Notes: generated from the sequence alone by a model not told the origin. 64,000 nucleotides of DNA from Pseudogulbenkiania sp. MAI-1 (GCF_000527175.1 NZ_AZUR01000001.1:841011-905010); one strand, 5' to 3'; shown: positions 44,268-53,433, counted from the first letter of the stretch. Made by a program: numbers and translations.

Positions 44268-45284
44268 TCAGTGCACCTCCCGCATTTGTTGTTGATCGAT
44301 CATCAGGTTTACCTCGGTGCCGGCGGCCAGCAGGTCTTCCGAGCGGCGGTTCAGCTGGTCTACCTGCAGGGTGATGCCGTGGGCCTGCACCTGATAGCGG
44401 ATGACGTTGCCCAGCAGCTGGTGCTGGCGGATGGTGGCCGGCAGTGGCGTGCCCTGGTGCGCCGGGTAGGCCTGCCCCGGCGTGAAAATCTGGATGGCCT
44501 CCGGGCGGATGGCCAGATGGCCGCGGGTTTCCAGCTGCAGCAGGCGGCTGGCTTCGGTGGGTGTCAGCAGGTTGTAGCTGCCCATGAAGCGCGCCACGAA
44601 CTCGGTGGCCGGGCGGGTGTAGATCATTTCGGCCGAGCCTTCCTGCACGATACGCCCCTGATCCATCACAAAGATGCGGTCGGACATGGTCAGGGCTTCT
44701 TCCTGATCATGGGTAACAAACACCGTGGTCAGGCCCAGGCGTTGCTGGATGTCGCGGATTTGCTCACGCAGCGATTTGCGGATGCGGGCATCCAGCGCCG
44801 ACAGGGGTTCATCCAGCAGCAGGATGCGCGGCTCCACCACCAGTGCGCGCGCCAGCGCCACGCGCTGACGTTGGCCGCCGGACAGTTCGTGCGGGTAGTG
44901 CTGTTCCTTGCCGCCCAGTGCCACCAGGCGGACCACGTCGGCTACCTTGCGGGCAATCTCGCTGGCCGGGAGCTTTTGCAGCTTCAGGCCGAAGGCAATG
45001 TTCTGTTCCACGCTCATGTTGGGGAATAGCGCATAGCTCTGGAACACCATGCCAATGCCGCGTTTTTGCGGCGCGGCGCGGGTGATGTCCTCGCCGCCGA
45101 CGCGAATAGCGCCGGCGTCGATGTCGGTCAGCCCGGCCAGGCTGCGCAGCAGCGTGGATTTGCCGCAGCCGCTGGGACCCAGCAGGGTGACGAATTCGCC
45201 TTTCCGGAGTGAGAAATTGATGTCCTGGAAGATGGTGGCGGTGCCGTATTTCTTGGCCAGGCCGCTAGCTTCAACGTAACTCAT
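44268..45284 (-). CDS. ABC transporter ATP-binding protein (PhnT/PotA-like)
   Basis: A 338-aa ABC ATPase. Walker A GPSGCGKST lies at 36-44, the signature is LSGGQRQRVALARAL, Walker B is ILLLDEPLSALD, and the switch is VFVTHDQEEAL. A TOBE-like C-terminal domain begins near residue 240. It belongs to the iron/polyamine/2-aminoethylphosphonate subfamily. It pairs with the two upstream permeases and a periplasmic binding protein in the same operon. Confidence 0.9.
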   Translation of the reverse strand: MSYVEASGLAKKYGTATIFQDINFSLRKGEFVTLLGPSGCGKSTLLRSLAGLTDIDAGAIRVGGEDITRAAPQKRGIGMVFQSYALFPNMSVEQNIAFGLKLQKLPASEIARKVADVVRLVALGGKEQHYPHELSGGQRQRVALARALVVEPRILLLDEPLSALDARIRKSLREQIRDIQQRLGLTTVFVTHDQEEALTMSDRIFVMDQGRIVQEGSAEMIYTRPATEFVARFMGSYNLLTPTEASRLLQLETRGHLAIRPEAIQIFTPGQAYPAHQGTPLPATIRQHQLLGNVIRYQVQAHGITLQVDQLNRRSEDLLAAGTEVNLMIDQQQMREVH

Positions 45285-45295
45285 GGCATGTCATC

Positions 45296-46066
45296 CTATT
45301 TGCCGAAACGGGCGGTCAGCCACGTCAGGAACAGTGTGAACAGGAAGTAGCTCATGACGATGGCACTGGTGAAGTGGCCGCTCGTCTGACGCATGTTGTA
45401 GAGGTAGACCTGCAGGGTTTCGTAGTGGGAGCCGGCCAGCAGGTTGGCAAACACGAAGTCCCCCAGCAGGAAGGAAAACGCCAGGAACAGCGAGGCCATC
45501 AGCCCTTTGCGCAGGTTGGGCAGGATCACCAGCAAAAAGGCCGCGGGGGTGCTGGCACCCAGCAAATGAGCGGCATCCATCAGGTCGCGCACATTGATGC
45601 TGGTGAGACTGTTGGCCAGCGAGCGGTACATGAACGGCAGAGCGATGGTGAAATAACAGCCCACCAGAATCCACGGCGTGCCGGTGATGTTGAGCGGGCC
45701 ATCGGCGTAGATGTTCAGCAAGCCGACCGAGGTCACGACCGGCGGCACCGCGAACGGAATCAGGATCAGCGCGTTCATCAGCTTGTCCAGGCCGGGAAAG
45801 CGGTAGAACACCACGAACACCGCCGGCACGATGATCAGCGTGCTCAGCAGCAGGGTGCCCAGGCACACCGCCAGCGAGCGCCCGAAGGCAGCCAGGAAGG
45901 CGCTGTCCTGCCACAGTTGCAGATACCAGCTCAGCGACAGGTCGTCCGGCAGGATGGTGGCGCCCCAGTGTTCGGACAGCGAATACAGCAGGGTGGCCAG
46001 CACCGGTACGGTCAGCAGCAGAATCAGTACGGCGACCACGCTGCGGTGATAGAGCTCAGCGCGCAT
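45296..46066 (-). CDS. ABC transporter permease 2 (PhnV-like)
   Basis: A 256-aa inner-membrane protein with six predicted helices. The EAA-type loop appears as DLMDAAHLLGASTPAAFLLVILP, which docks the ATPase. Its start overlaps the end of the first permease by 11 bp. The subfamily imports ferric iron, polyamines or phosphonates; the operon favours a phosphonate or phosphoester. Confidence 0.88.
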   Translation of the reverse strand: MRAELYHRSVVAVLILLLTVPVLATLLYSLSEHWGATILPDDLSLSWYLQLWQDSAFLAAFGRSLAVCLGTLLLSTLIIVPAVFVVFYRFPGLDKLMNALILIPFAVPPVVTSVGLLNIYADGPLNITGTPWILVGCYFTIALPFMYRSLANSLTSINVRDLMDAAHLLGASTPAAFLLVILPNLRKGLMASLFLAFSFLLGDFVFANLLAGSHYETLQVYLYNMRQTSGHFTSAIVMSYFLFTLFLTWLTARFGK

Positions 46067-46946
46067 GACGGGCTCCTTTCTTCAGCAGCCACTGGTTGAC
46101 GGCGGTGACCAGCAGCAACATCAGCATCAGCAATACCGACAGGGCGGCGGCTACGTTCGGCTCCAGAAAGATGTCGCCGGAAACCAGGCTGGCAATGCGT
46201 ACCGTGATCAGGTTGAAGTTGCCCTGCGTCAGCGCATAGGCACTGGCGTAGGCGCCGATGGCGTTGGCAAACAACAGGATGAACGTCCCCAGAATGGCGG
46301 GGGCCAGCACCGGCAGGCCCACGTAGCGCCAGTATTGCCACAGCCGGGCGCCCAAGAGCGAGGCCGCGGCCTGCCAGTCATCGTCCAGCGAATCGAATGC
46401 CGGATACAGCAGCAGCACGCCCAGCGGAATCTGGAAGTAGGTGTAGATCAGGATCACGCCGTTGCTGGAGTACAGGCGGAAGTCCTCGATCACCCCCCAC
46501 TGGCGCAGCAGCAGGGTCAGCGCGCCGTTGGTGCCCACCAGAATGATGAAGGCGAAGGCGAGCGGTACGCCGGTGAGGTTGCTGGTCATATTGGTGATCG
46601 ACACCACCAGCCGGCGCAGCCTGCCGGAAACCCGGCGCAAAGAGGCCGCTCCCAGCAGCGAAATCACCAACCCGATCACGCTGGACCACACGGAAATGCG
46701 CAGGCTGTTGTCGAAGGCCTGGCGATAGAACGGCGAGGACAGGATGTCGCTGTAGTTGGCCAGCGACAGGCCCTGCTCGGTGTGCACGCTGTTGATCAGC
46801 ACCCACGCCATCGGCGCCAGACTGAACAGGATCAGCATGGCGAAAAAGGGCAGCAGCAACAGCGCCGCCGGCCAGTGCCGCCACCGTGAGCGCGGCCGCA
46901 CCTGCACGGCAGGCTTGCCGGCAAGGGGGAGCGATGTGGTTTTCAT
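46056..46946 (-). CDS. ABC transporter permease 1 (PhnU-like)
   Basis: A 296-aa inner-membrane protein with six predicted helices and a charged N-terminus. The docking loop QAAASLLGARLWQYWRYVGLPVLAPAI is the EAA motif. It overlaps the preceding phosphatase-like gene by 4 bp and the second permease by 11 bp. With permease 2 it forms the membrane channel of the importer. Confidence 0.88.
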   Translation of the reverse strand: MKTTSLPLAGKPAVQVRPRSRWRHWPAALLLLPFFAMLILFSLAPMAWVLINSVHTEQGLSLANYSDILSSPFYRQAFDNSLRISVWSSVIGLVISLLGAASLRRVSGRLRRLVVSITNMTSNLTGVPLAFAFIILVGTNGALTLLLRQWGVIEDFRLYSSNGVILIYTYFQIPLGVLLLYPAFDSLDDDWQAAASLLGARLWQYWRYVGLPVLAPAILGTFILLFANAIGAYASAYALTQGNFNLITVRIASLVSGDIFLEPNVAAALSVLLMLMLLLVTAVNQWLLKKGARHAR

Positions 46947-47752
46947 GACAAGAGTAACTCCGGGTTACGCGGTTTGGTGTGGCGCAGGCCCAGCAGGTCG
47001 GCGGCGAGGCCGCATAGCTCGGTCTGTTGCACACGGATATCCGGCCGCTTGCTGAAACGTTGACCGAACACGAACAGGGGCACCAGTCGCTCTTCCGGCA
47101 GCAGGCCGCCGTGACTACCATCCCGGTTCATGCCGTGATCACTGGTGATCAGTACCTGGTAGCCCGCGGCTAACCATCCGGGCAGGTATTCGGCCAGCCG
47201 CTTGTCAATGCGGCGTGCCGAATTGCGGTACTGTGCGCTGTCGTAGCCGTGGCGATGCCCCGCCACGTCGGTTTCCATCGGGTGCACCAGCAGAAAATCC
47301 GGCTGGTGCTTGAGCCTTAGAGCCTCGGCATCCAGCAGCACGTGGTCATCCGGGTAGTCGTCGCCGTGGTAGAACACGCCATGCTGAATCGGCAGGCGGC
47401 TGTCATCGGTGAAGCGGTCGCGCACGGCCACGTAAGGCGCCCGGTTGTACAGCTCGGCTATCCAGCAATACGCCGCCGCCGCGGTGGCCAGACCGGCATC
47501 GCGCGCCAGGTGGAAGAGGCTTTGCTGGCTGGAGGCCGGGACGGCGTCGTTGTGCACGATGCCGCTATGCACCGGCGCCATCCCGCTGAGAATGCATTCG
47601 TACAACGGGCGCGACAGCGAAGGCAGCGCACACTGCAGTTGGTAAAGGCAGGCCTGATCAGCCTCGCACAGTCCTTGCAGGTAGCCCATGCCATCATGGG
47701 CCGCCTGCCAGGCCAGACCGTCGATCAATACCAGGATGACCTTGCTGGACAT
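46943..47752 (-). CDS. Alkaline-phosphatase-superfamily hydrolase (phosphodiesterase/PhnA-like)
   Basis: A 269-aa protein of the type I phosphodiesterase/nucleotide pyrophosphatase family. The first metal site is in VILVLIDGL, a probable nucleophile Ser in LPSLSRPLYE, and further ligands in METDVAGHRHG and LITSDHGMNRDGSHGG. It is shorter than phosphonoacetate hydrolase (about 400 aa), so a different substrate is likely. No signal peptide is visible, so it acts in the cytoplasm after import. It sits between the binding-protein gene and the permeases. Confidence 0.82.
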   Translation of the reverse strand: MSSKVILVLIDGLAWQAAHDGMGYLQGLCEADQACLYQLQCALPSLSRPLYECILSGMAPVHSGIVHNDAVPASSQQSLFHLARDAGLATAAAAYCWIAELYNRAPYVAVRDRFTDDSRLPIQHGVFYHGDDYPDDHVLLDAEALRLKHQPDFLLVHPMETDVAGHRHGYDSAQYRNSARRIDKRLAEYLPGWLAAGYQVLITSDHGMNRDGSHGGLLPEERLVPLFVFGQRFSKRPDIRVQQTELCGLAADLLGLRHTKPRNPELLLS

Positions 47753-47765
47753 GGCAGGCGCCCCC

Positions 47766-48815
47766 TTACTGCATGTTCACCATGACCGTTTCCTGCCACT
47801 GGCGCGGCAGCTTCTTGGTCGAGTCCTCCCAGGCGGCGAAGTCGCGGATCGGCTTGGCTGCCTTGTACTGGCTGGCGGGCAGCAGCTTGGCCTGCACGTC
47901 GGCCGGGATCTGCACATTGCTGCGGATCGGTCGGGCATAGCCGCGCGCCAGGTTGACCTGGCCCGCATCGCTCAGCACGTATTCGCGTACCAGCTTGGCG
48001 GCGTTCGGGTGCTTGGCGTACTTGTTGATGATGGTGGTGTAACCGGTGGTGACCGAGCCATCGGTGGGAATGCTCACGGTGAAGCGCTTGCTGTCGATGC
48101 GGTCGCGGTAGCTCAGCGAGGTGAAATCCCACAGGATGCCGACTTCAATCTCCCCCTTTTCCAGGTTGGCCAGGCTCGGGTCGATCAGCGACAGGCGCCC
48201 CTGCTTGGCCAGCTGGCCGAAGAACTCCAGTGCCGGTTTCAGGTTTTTCTCGTCGCCGCCACGGGCCAGCGCGGCGGCGAGCACGGCGCTGTTGGCACGG
48301 GCGGAAACCCCCACGGCACCCAGCGTGACCTTGTACTTGCCTTTCAGCAGGTCGGCCCAGGATTTGGGCGGCTCTTTCACCAACTGGTTGTTGGTGATGA
48401 AGGAAATGGTGCCGGTATAGGCCAGCACCCAATGGCCGTCCTTGTCCTTGGCCCAGGCCGGAATATCGTTCCAGGTGCTGGGCTTGTACGGCTGGGTCAG
48501 TCCTTTTTGCAGCGCCACCGGGCCAAACGTGTGGCCAACGTCGCCGATATCCGCCGTCGCATTGGTTTTTTCGGCCTCGAACTTGGCCAGTTCTTCTGCC
48601 GAGCTCAGATCGGTATCACGGTGACTCAGACCATATTTCTGGGTAACCTGCGCCCAGGTGTCTTTCCAGTTGGCCCAGTCGTCGGGCATGCCCACGCTAT
48701 AAACGGCGCCTTCTTTCTTGGCGGCCTGGGTCAGGGCTGTGAGGTTCTCCGCATTGGCCTGTGCCACGCTGAGGCAAAGCCCCCCGGATACGACGCTAAC
48801 CAGCAAGTTTTTCAT
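47766..48815 (-). CDS. Periplasmic substrate-binding protein of the ABC importer
   Basis: A 349-aa protein with a Sec signal peptide (about 1-22, ending ANA). The mature part is of the Fbp/PotD/PhnS class: EGAVYSVGMPDDWANWKDTW near the N-terminus and ATADIGDVGHTFGPVALQKG in the hinge. It lacks the paired tyrosines of ferric-binding proteins in an obvious form. The ligand is unknown. It is the first gene of the operon, with a GntR operator between its promoter and start. Confidence 0.88.
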   Translation of the reverse strand: MKNLLVSVVSGGLCLSVAQANAENLTALTQAAKKEGAVYSVGMPDDWANWKDTWAQVTQKYGLSHRDTDLSSAEELAKFEAEKTNATADIGDVGHTFGPVALQKGLTQPYKPSTWNDIPAWAKDKDGHWVLAYTGTISFITNNQLVKEPPKSWADLLKGKYKVTLGAVGVSARANSAVLAAALARGGDEKNLKPALEFFGQLAKQGRLSLIDPSLANLEKGEIEVGILWDFTSLSYRDRIDSKRFTVSIPTDGSVTTGYTTIINKYAKHPNAAKLVREYVLSDAGQVNLARGYARPIRSNVQIPADVQAKLLPASQYKAAKPIRDFAAWEDSTKKLPRQWQETVMVNMQ

Positions 48816-48826
48816 GACTTCTCCTT

Positions 48827-48838
48827 TGGACTAGACCA
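48827..48838. promoter_or_regulatory. GntR/UTRA operator TGGACTAGACCA
   Basis: A near-perfect 12-bp palindrome matching the TGGxxTAGxCCA pattern known for PhnF-type GntR regulators. It lies 12 bp upstream of the binding-protein start, so binding would block the eight-gene operon. A partial copy (TGGACTAAGG, minus strand) lies at 48858-48867. Confidence 0.7.
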
Positions 48839-49087
48839 GATTTGAACTGCAGGCCAACCTTAGTCCAGTGGCTTTCTGGCTGTCAATCGCGCTGCGTGTT
48901 GCTGGGCAGCAAAAACGCGAGCGCACGGGGTTTGTTATTTGCTAACTCGTTGATTTGTAATAATGTATGCAAAGATGTGTCGTGTGGTTTTCTTTGCAGG
49001 TTTACCGGATGGACAGCACTGTCATTACCTTGACATGTCTTTGAGAAATCATGATTTCGTGATAGATTTGCCATTAATGTGAAATAC

Positions 49088-49099
49088 TGGAGTAGTCCA
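49088..49099. promoter_or_regulatory. GntR/UTRA operator TGGAGTAGTCCA
   Basis: A 12-bp palindrome of the same pattern, ending one base before the TTG start of the GntR gene. It suggests autorepression. Confidence 0.65.
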
Positions 49100-49100
49100 A

Positions 49101-49853
49101 TTGGCTGCAATTGAGCGCAACACCACTCTGGCCGCCCAGATCAGGCAGTCGCTGGAGATGCAAATCGATAGCAAATTGCTGCTGCCGGGCGTCAAGCTGC
49201 CGTCGGAGCGCGAGCTTTCCGAGTTGTTCGACACCACACGGACGACGGTAAAGGAGGCGCTGCTGGCGATGGAGGCCGAAGGGCGCATCTATTGCGAAGA
49301 CCGCCGCGGCTGGTTTGTCGCCCCGCCCAGGCTGATATACAACCCGCTGTACCGTTCCCCCTTTCACCAGATCGTTACCGAACAGAAGCGGCAACTGGAA
49401 ACCCTGGTGCTGTCATCGCGCACCATCGTGGCCACGCCGACACTGTGCCAGGAGCTGGAGCTGCCCACCCTGTCGCGGGTGAACGAGGTCACGCGGCTGC
49501 GCAAGCTGGATGGTCGCGTGGTACTGCTGGCACGGCACTATCTGAAACCGGAGCGCTTTCCCGGCATTCTGGAACATGACCTGAGCCAGTCGCTGACCAC
49601 GCTTTACGAGCAGCAGTACGGGGTGCGCTATGGCCGTTCCCGTTTCGAGATCAACCCCACGGCCGCCTGGGGCGAGGTGGCGCAGGCACTGATGCTGACC
49701 CAGGGCAGCCCGATCTTGCTGATTTCCTGCGTCAACTACGATCAGCATGGCGAGATCATCGATTGCGACCATGAATACTGGCGCCACGACGCGGTACGCA
49801 TTCTGGTGGATAGCCAGGAGTTGGAGCGGATGAAGGCAAATACCTTGCTGTGA
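49101..49853 (+). CDS. GntR-family regulator with UTRA domain (PhnF/PhnR-like)
   Basis: A 250-aa protein. The winged helix (about 8-75) reads LLLPGVKLPSERELSELFDTTRTTVKEALLAMEAEGRIY. The UTRA ligand domain covers about 95-245. It is divergent from the phosphonate/phosphoester operon, with two palindromic operators in between. The start is TTG 49101 with GGAG upstream; no usable ATG exists before the HTH. The ligand is probably the imported compound or a product. Confidence 0.88.
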   Translation: MAAIERNTTLAAQIRQSLEMQIDSKLLLPGVKLPSERELSELFDTTRTTVKEALLAMEAEGRIYCEDRRGWFVAPPRLIYNPLYRSPFHQIVTEQKRQLETLVLSSRTIVATPTLCQELELPTLSRVNEVTRLRKLDGRVVLLARHYLKPERFPGILEHDLSQSLTTLYEQQYGVRYGRSRFEINPTAAWGEVAQALMLTQGSPILLISCVNYDQHGEIIDCDHEYWRHDAVRILVDSQELERMKANTLL

Positions 49854-49964
49854 GGCATGGCCAGTCCAGACCTTGCCGCCGATGGGCGTCGCACGGAGCG
49901 ACTGCGTTTCAGGCCTCCAGGGTGTTCCGCACAAACAGGGTCGAAAACAGTGGAGCCAAGTTGG

Positions 49965-50007
49965 AAACAGCCGCCGACTCTTGCCTGGCAAGGCCCGGCG
50001 GCTGTTT
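49965..50007. terminator. Bidirectional terminator between the GntR and acetoacetyl-CoA synthetase genes
   Basis: A 12-bp stem AAACAGCCGCCG/CGGCGGCTGTTT encloses a smaller stem CTTGCC/GGCAAG. The genes on both sides converge on it. Confidence 0.7.
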
Positions 50008-50038
50008 CCCGTGGTGAGGTGAAGTGGCCGGGCGGCGG

Positions 50039-52021
50039 TTACGCTGCCGTCGCGCCCCGTGCCGCATGCCGACGGGCAAAAGCCTCGAACCACGGCAAGC
50101 TCTCCGGGTTGGCCATGGTGTCGGGGTTGGCCACTTTTTCGAGCGGGTGGCCGAGCAGCAGTTTCTTGATCGGCAGCTCCATCTTCTTGCCCGACAAGGT
50201 GCGTGGAATCGCGTCGACCTGGAAGATGTCGTTGGGCACGTGCCGCGCCGACAGGGCGACCTTGATGCGGTCACGGATCAGGCCGGTCAATTCGGGCGTC
50301 AGGTCGATGCCGGGGCGCAGCACCACGAACAGCGGCATGTAGGATTCGCGGCCCAGGTATTCCAGGTCCACCACCATGCTGTCCAGCACTTCCGGCAGGT
50401 CTTCCACGGCACGATACAGCTCGCTGGTGCCCATGCGGATGCCATGGCGGTTGATGGTGGCATCGGAGCGGCCGTAAATCACCGCGCCGCCGCGCGGGGT
50501 GATGCGCACCCAGTCGCCATGCCGCCAGATGCCGGGGTAGACGTCGAAATAGCTGTCGCGGTAACGGGCGTTGTCCTTGTCGTTCCAGAAACAGAACGGC
50601 ATCGACGGCATCGGCGCGGTACAGACCAGTTCTCCCACCTCGTCCAGGAGCGGCTGGCCGGCGTCGTCGAAGGCCGCCACGCTGGCGCCGAGACAGCGGC
50701 ACTGGATTTCGCCCAGGTACACCGGCAGGGTCGGGGTGCCGGCGACAAAGCAGCTGGCGAAATCGGTGCCGCCGGACAGGCTGTTGATCCAGACCGGGCC
50801 GACGTTGTCCAACAGCCACTGGTAACCTTCCGGCGGCAGCGGCGAGCCGGTGGAGCCGATGCCGCGCAGCTGGCCGAGATCGGCCAGTTCCTTGGGGACC
50901 ACCCCGGCCTTGAGGCAGGAGAGGTAGAAAGCGGCTCCGGCGCCGAAGAACGTGACGCGGGCATCGCTGGCGAAGCGCCACAGCGCGCCCAGGTCCGGGG
51001 TGCCGGGGTTGCCGTCGAACAGGCAGAGGGTGTTGCCCAGCAGCAGGCCGCCCACCTGGATGTTCCACATGATCCACCCGGTGCTGGAGTACCAGTGGAA
51101 GCGGTCGCCTGGGGCGAGATCGAGATGAAAGGCGCCGAACTTGAGATGTTCGATCAGCACGCCGCCCTGGGAGTGCACGATAGGCTTGGGCATGCCGGTG
51201 GTGCCGGAGGAGTACACCACCCACAGCGGATGATCGAACGGCACGTGCTCCAGCTGCAGCGGCACCTCGCCGGCGGTAGCCTGTTGCCAGCTGATGGCGT
51301 CGGGGAAGGCGGCAAGGTTGGCCTCATGTCCCAGGTTGGGCAGCAGCACAACATGCCGGATGCTGGGCAGCTCGGCCACGATGGCCTGCAGCAGCTCGCT
51401 GCGGTCGTGTGTCTTGCCGCCATAGCGGTAGCCGTCCACCGCGATGATGGCCTTGGGTTCGATCTGGCGGAAGCGGTCCAGCACGGCGAGCTGGCCCATG
51501 TCGGGGGCGCAGGCGGACCAGACGGCGCCGATGCTGGCTACCGCCAGCAGGGCGACCACGGTTTCCGGAAGATTGGGCAGGTAGGCCACCACGCGGTCAC
51601 CCTTGGCGATGCCCATGCCGCGCAGCGTGGCGGCCAGCGCGGCCACCTGGCGTTGCAGCTCGGCCCAGGACAGCGCGCGATCCTCGCCGCTTTCGTTGCG
51701 GCTGATGATGGCGGGGTGGGTGTCGGTGGCATGGCGGAACACCTGCTCGACGTAGTTGAGTTCGACGCCCGGAAACCACTCGGCCCCCGGCATCTGCGCC
51801 GAGGCGAGCGCCTTGCCGCGCGGGGTGCGCGAGGGTACGGCAAAGTAGTCCCACACCGCGCCCCAGAACGTGTCCAGATCGGCCACCGACCATTGCCACA
51901 GGGCTTCGTAGTCGTCGAAGGCCAGCCCGTGGGTTTGCTGCAGCCAGTTGCTGAAGGCGGTTACCTGGGCATTGCGGCGGGTCTGCTCGGAAGGTTGCCA
52001 AGCGATGATGGGGGTTTCCAT
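50039..52021 (-). CDS. Acetoacetate--CoA ligase
   Basis: A 660-aa acyl-adenylate-forming enzyme. The AMP-binding motif is VVYSSGTTGMPKPIVHSQGG and the C-terminal catalytic segment RTLSGKKMELPIKKLL. The sequence HWYSSTGWIMWNIQVGGLLLG is typical of acetoacetyl-CoA synthetase. It activates acetoacetate (and perhaps other short acids) with ATP and CoA, linking ketone-body or PHB metabolism to acetyl-CoA. The start at 52021 (METPIIAWQPS) is supported by homology. Confidence 0.93.
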   Translation of the reverse strand: METPIIAWQPSEQTRRNAQVTAFSNWLQQTHGLAFDDYEALWQWSVADLDTFWGAVWDYFAVPSRTPRGKALASAQMPGAEWFPGVELNYVEQVFRHATDTHPAIISRNESGEDRALSWAELQRQVAALAATLRGMGIAKGDRVVAYLPNLPETVVALLAVASIGAVWSACAPDMGQLAVLDRFRQIEPKAIIAVDGYRYGGKTHDRSELLQAIVAELPSIRHVVLLPNLGHEANLAAFPDAISWQQATAGEVPLQLEHVPFDHPLWVVYSSGTTGMPKPIVHSQGGVLIEHLKFGAFHLDLAPGDRFHWYSSTGWIMWNIQVGGLLLGNTLCLFDGNPGTPDLGALWRFASDARVTFFGAGAAFYLSCLKAGVVPKELADLGQLRGIGSTGSPLPPEGYQWLLDNVGPVWINSLSGGTDFASCFVAGTPTLPVYLGEIQCRCLGASVAAFDDAGQPLLDEVGELVCTAPMPSMPFCFWNDKDNARYRDSYFDVYPGIWRHGDWVRITPRGGAVIYGRSDATINRHGIRMGTSELYRAVEDLPEVLDSMVVDLEYLGRESYMPLFVVLRPGIDLTPELTGLIRDRIKVALSARHVPNDIFQVDAIPRTLSGKKMELPIKKLLLGHPLEKVANPDTMANPESLPWFEAFARRHAARGATAA

Positions 52022-52098
52022 GCGTATTCTCCAGTAGGGTGGGCAGCCTTGCCGGCGGGCAGGGCACGGCTGCGCGGATTCGTTGCCGGACGTGTCGC

Positions 52099-52766
52099 TC
52101 AGGCGGCCATGGCCTGTTGCATGGCGCGCAGCAGGCGGGCGGCGGGGACGGCACCCGATAGCGCATAACGCCGGTTGAAGGCAAAACCGGGCACGCCGCC
52201 GATGCCATAAGCCTGCGCCGCCTGCTGGCCTTGGCGCAGGAAGACCGCGCTGTCCGGGGCTGCCGGCGGGAGCAGGCAATCCGCCGTTTCGGCATGGGGC
52301 AGGCCGAAGCGGGCGGCGAGGCGGGCCAGGTAGGTGGTGTCGCCGATGTTCTCCCCTTGCATGAAGTAGCCGTCGTAAAGCGCTTCGATCAGGGCCAGTT
52401 GTTGTTGCCCGCCGCATCGGCGGCCCAGGTATTGCACCAGGCGGTGCGCGGCCAGCGTGTTGGGCAGCACGTCGATGGCATCGAAGTTGAAACGCAGGCC
52501 CACGCCGTCAGCGGCTTCCTGCACCTCTGCGCGGCGACGCGTGACCGCCTCCGGACTGCCAGGCGCCGCAAGTAGAATGGCTGGTAGGGCAAACCTTGAG
52601 CGGGTGTATCCGGCAGCAGAATGAATGGCGTCCAGTGCAGCTGGATCTCTGCTTCAGGGTTGGCCGCAGTGAACTGGCGCAGGGCGTTGTCCAGGTGACG
52701 CTTGCCGATCAGGCACCAGGGGCAGATGAGGTCGAACAGCACTTCGATGGACAGGATGGGGCTCAT
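52099..52766 (-). pseudogene. DsbA-family oxidoreductase (FrnE-like), frameshifted
   Basis: Two overlapping frames together make a complete ~222-aa DsbA-fold protein. The first begins MSPILSIEVLFDLICPWCLIGKRHLD with the CPWC active site and runs to LPYQPFYLRRL; the second continues GSPEAVTRRRAEVQEAADGVG to the end. The switch point is the CC pair at 52559-52560 (GG on the minus strand), where one G seems to be missing from a GGG. Either the gene is recently broken or the base is a sequencing error. The family includes polyketide-linked FrnE and 2-hydroxychromene-2-carboxylate isomerase relatives. Confidence 0.82.
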
Positions 52767-52838
52767 GGATATCTTGCGAATCGGGTGGAGGGATGCCGGC
52801 CGCCGAGGCGGCGGCATCACCGGACGACGGGAGGGCGA

Positions 52839-53405
52839 TTACAGTAGTTCCTGGATCAATACTTCCACTTGCGGCCATTCGCCATAGCCGGCCGCCGGGT
52901 TGAGGTGGCCGACGGCGCCGACGTTCACCAGGCGGCTCCCCCAAGCGTCGGCCAATGCGCTGATGCGCTCCAGTTTGCCCAAGGGATCGTTGGTACTGGC
53001 CGCCACGATGCTCGGGAACGGCAGCGGCTGGCGCGGAATCGGCAGCCAGCCGTTGGCCGCAATGGTGTCCGGCGACGGATAGCCCTCGGGCATCGGCGAC
53101 TCCAGGTCGGCCGGAGCCGCCAACACCGCGCCGTGGATGGCGCGCTGATGACGCTGCGCCCACTGGACCACGATCATGCAGCCGGCGCTGTGGGCCACCA
53201 GGATGACCGGTCCGTCGATGCATGACAGCGCCTCTTCAAGAGCCGCCACGCGGGCGGAGCAGCTGAGCTTGTCGTGTTCCAGCGGCGGCACCGAAGCGAT
53301 CGGGCGGCCTTCTTTCCGCCACTTTTCTTCCAGCAGGGTTTGCCAGTGTGCCGGCACATGGTCGCGCAGGCCGGGAACGATCAGGATGGTCGGTGTGTTT
53401 GACAT
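52839..53405 (-). CDS. RBBP9/YdeN-family serine hydrolase
   Basis: A 188-aa alpha/beta hydrolase. The nucleophile elbow is VAHSAGCMIV, preceded by LIVPGLRDHVPAHWQTLLEEKW, the family start. The catalytic Asp is likely in ASTNDPLG, and the His in GAVGHLNPAAGYGEWP. Physiological substrates of the bacterial members are unknown. The gene stands between the frameshifted DsbA-family gene and the decayed MFS tail. Confidence 0.9.
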   Translation of the reverse strand: MSNTPTILIVPGLRDHVPAHWQTLLEEKWRKEGRPIASVPPLEHDKLSCSARVAALEEALSCIDGPVILVAHSAGCMIVVQWAQRHQRAIHGAVLAAPADLESPMPEGYPSPDTIAANGWLPIPRQPLPFPSIVAASTNDPLGKLERISALADAWGSRLVNVGAVGHLNPAAGYGEWPQVEVLIQELL

Positions 53406-53433
53406 GGCAAGGTATAAGGATCAGGGTTGAAAA

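Noticed and set aside
47766..48815. Binding protein as a ferric-iron carrier (FbpA type)
   Set aside because: The fold class fits, but the paired tyrosines are not evident and all neighbouring enzymes act on phosphate compounds.
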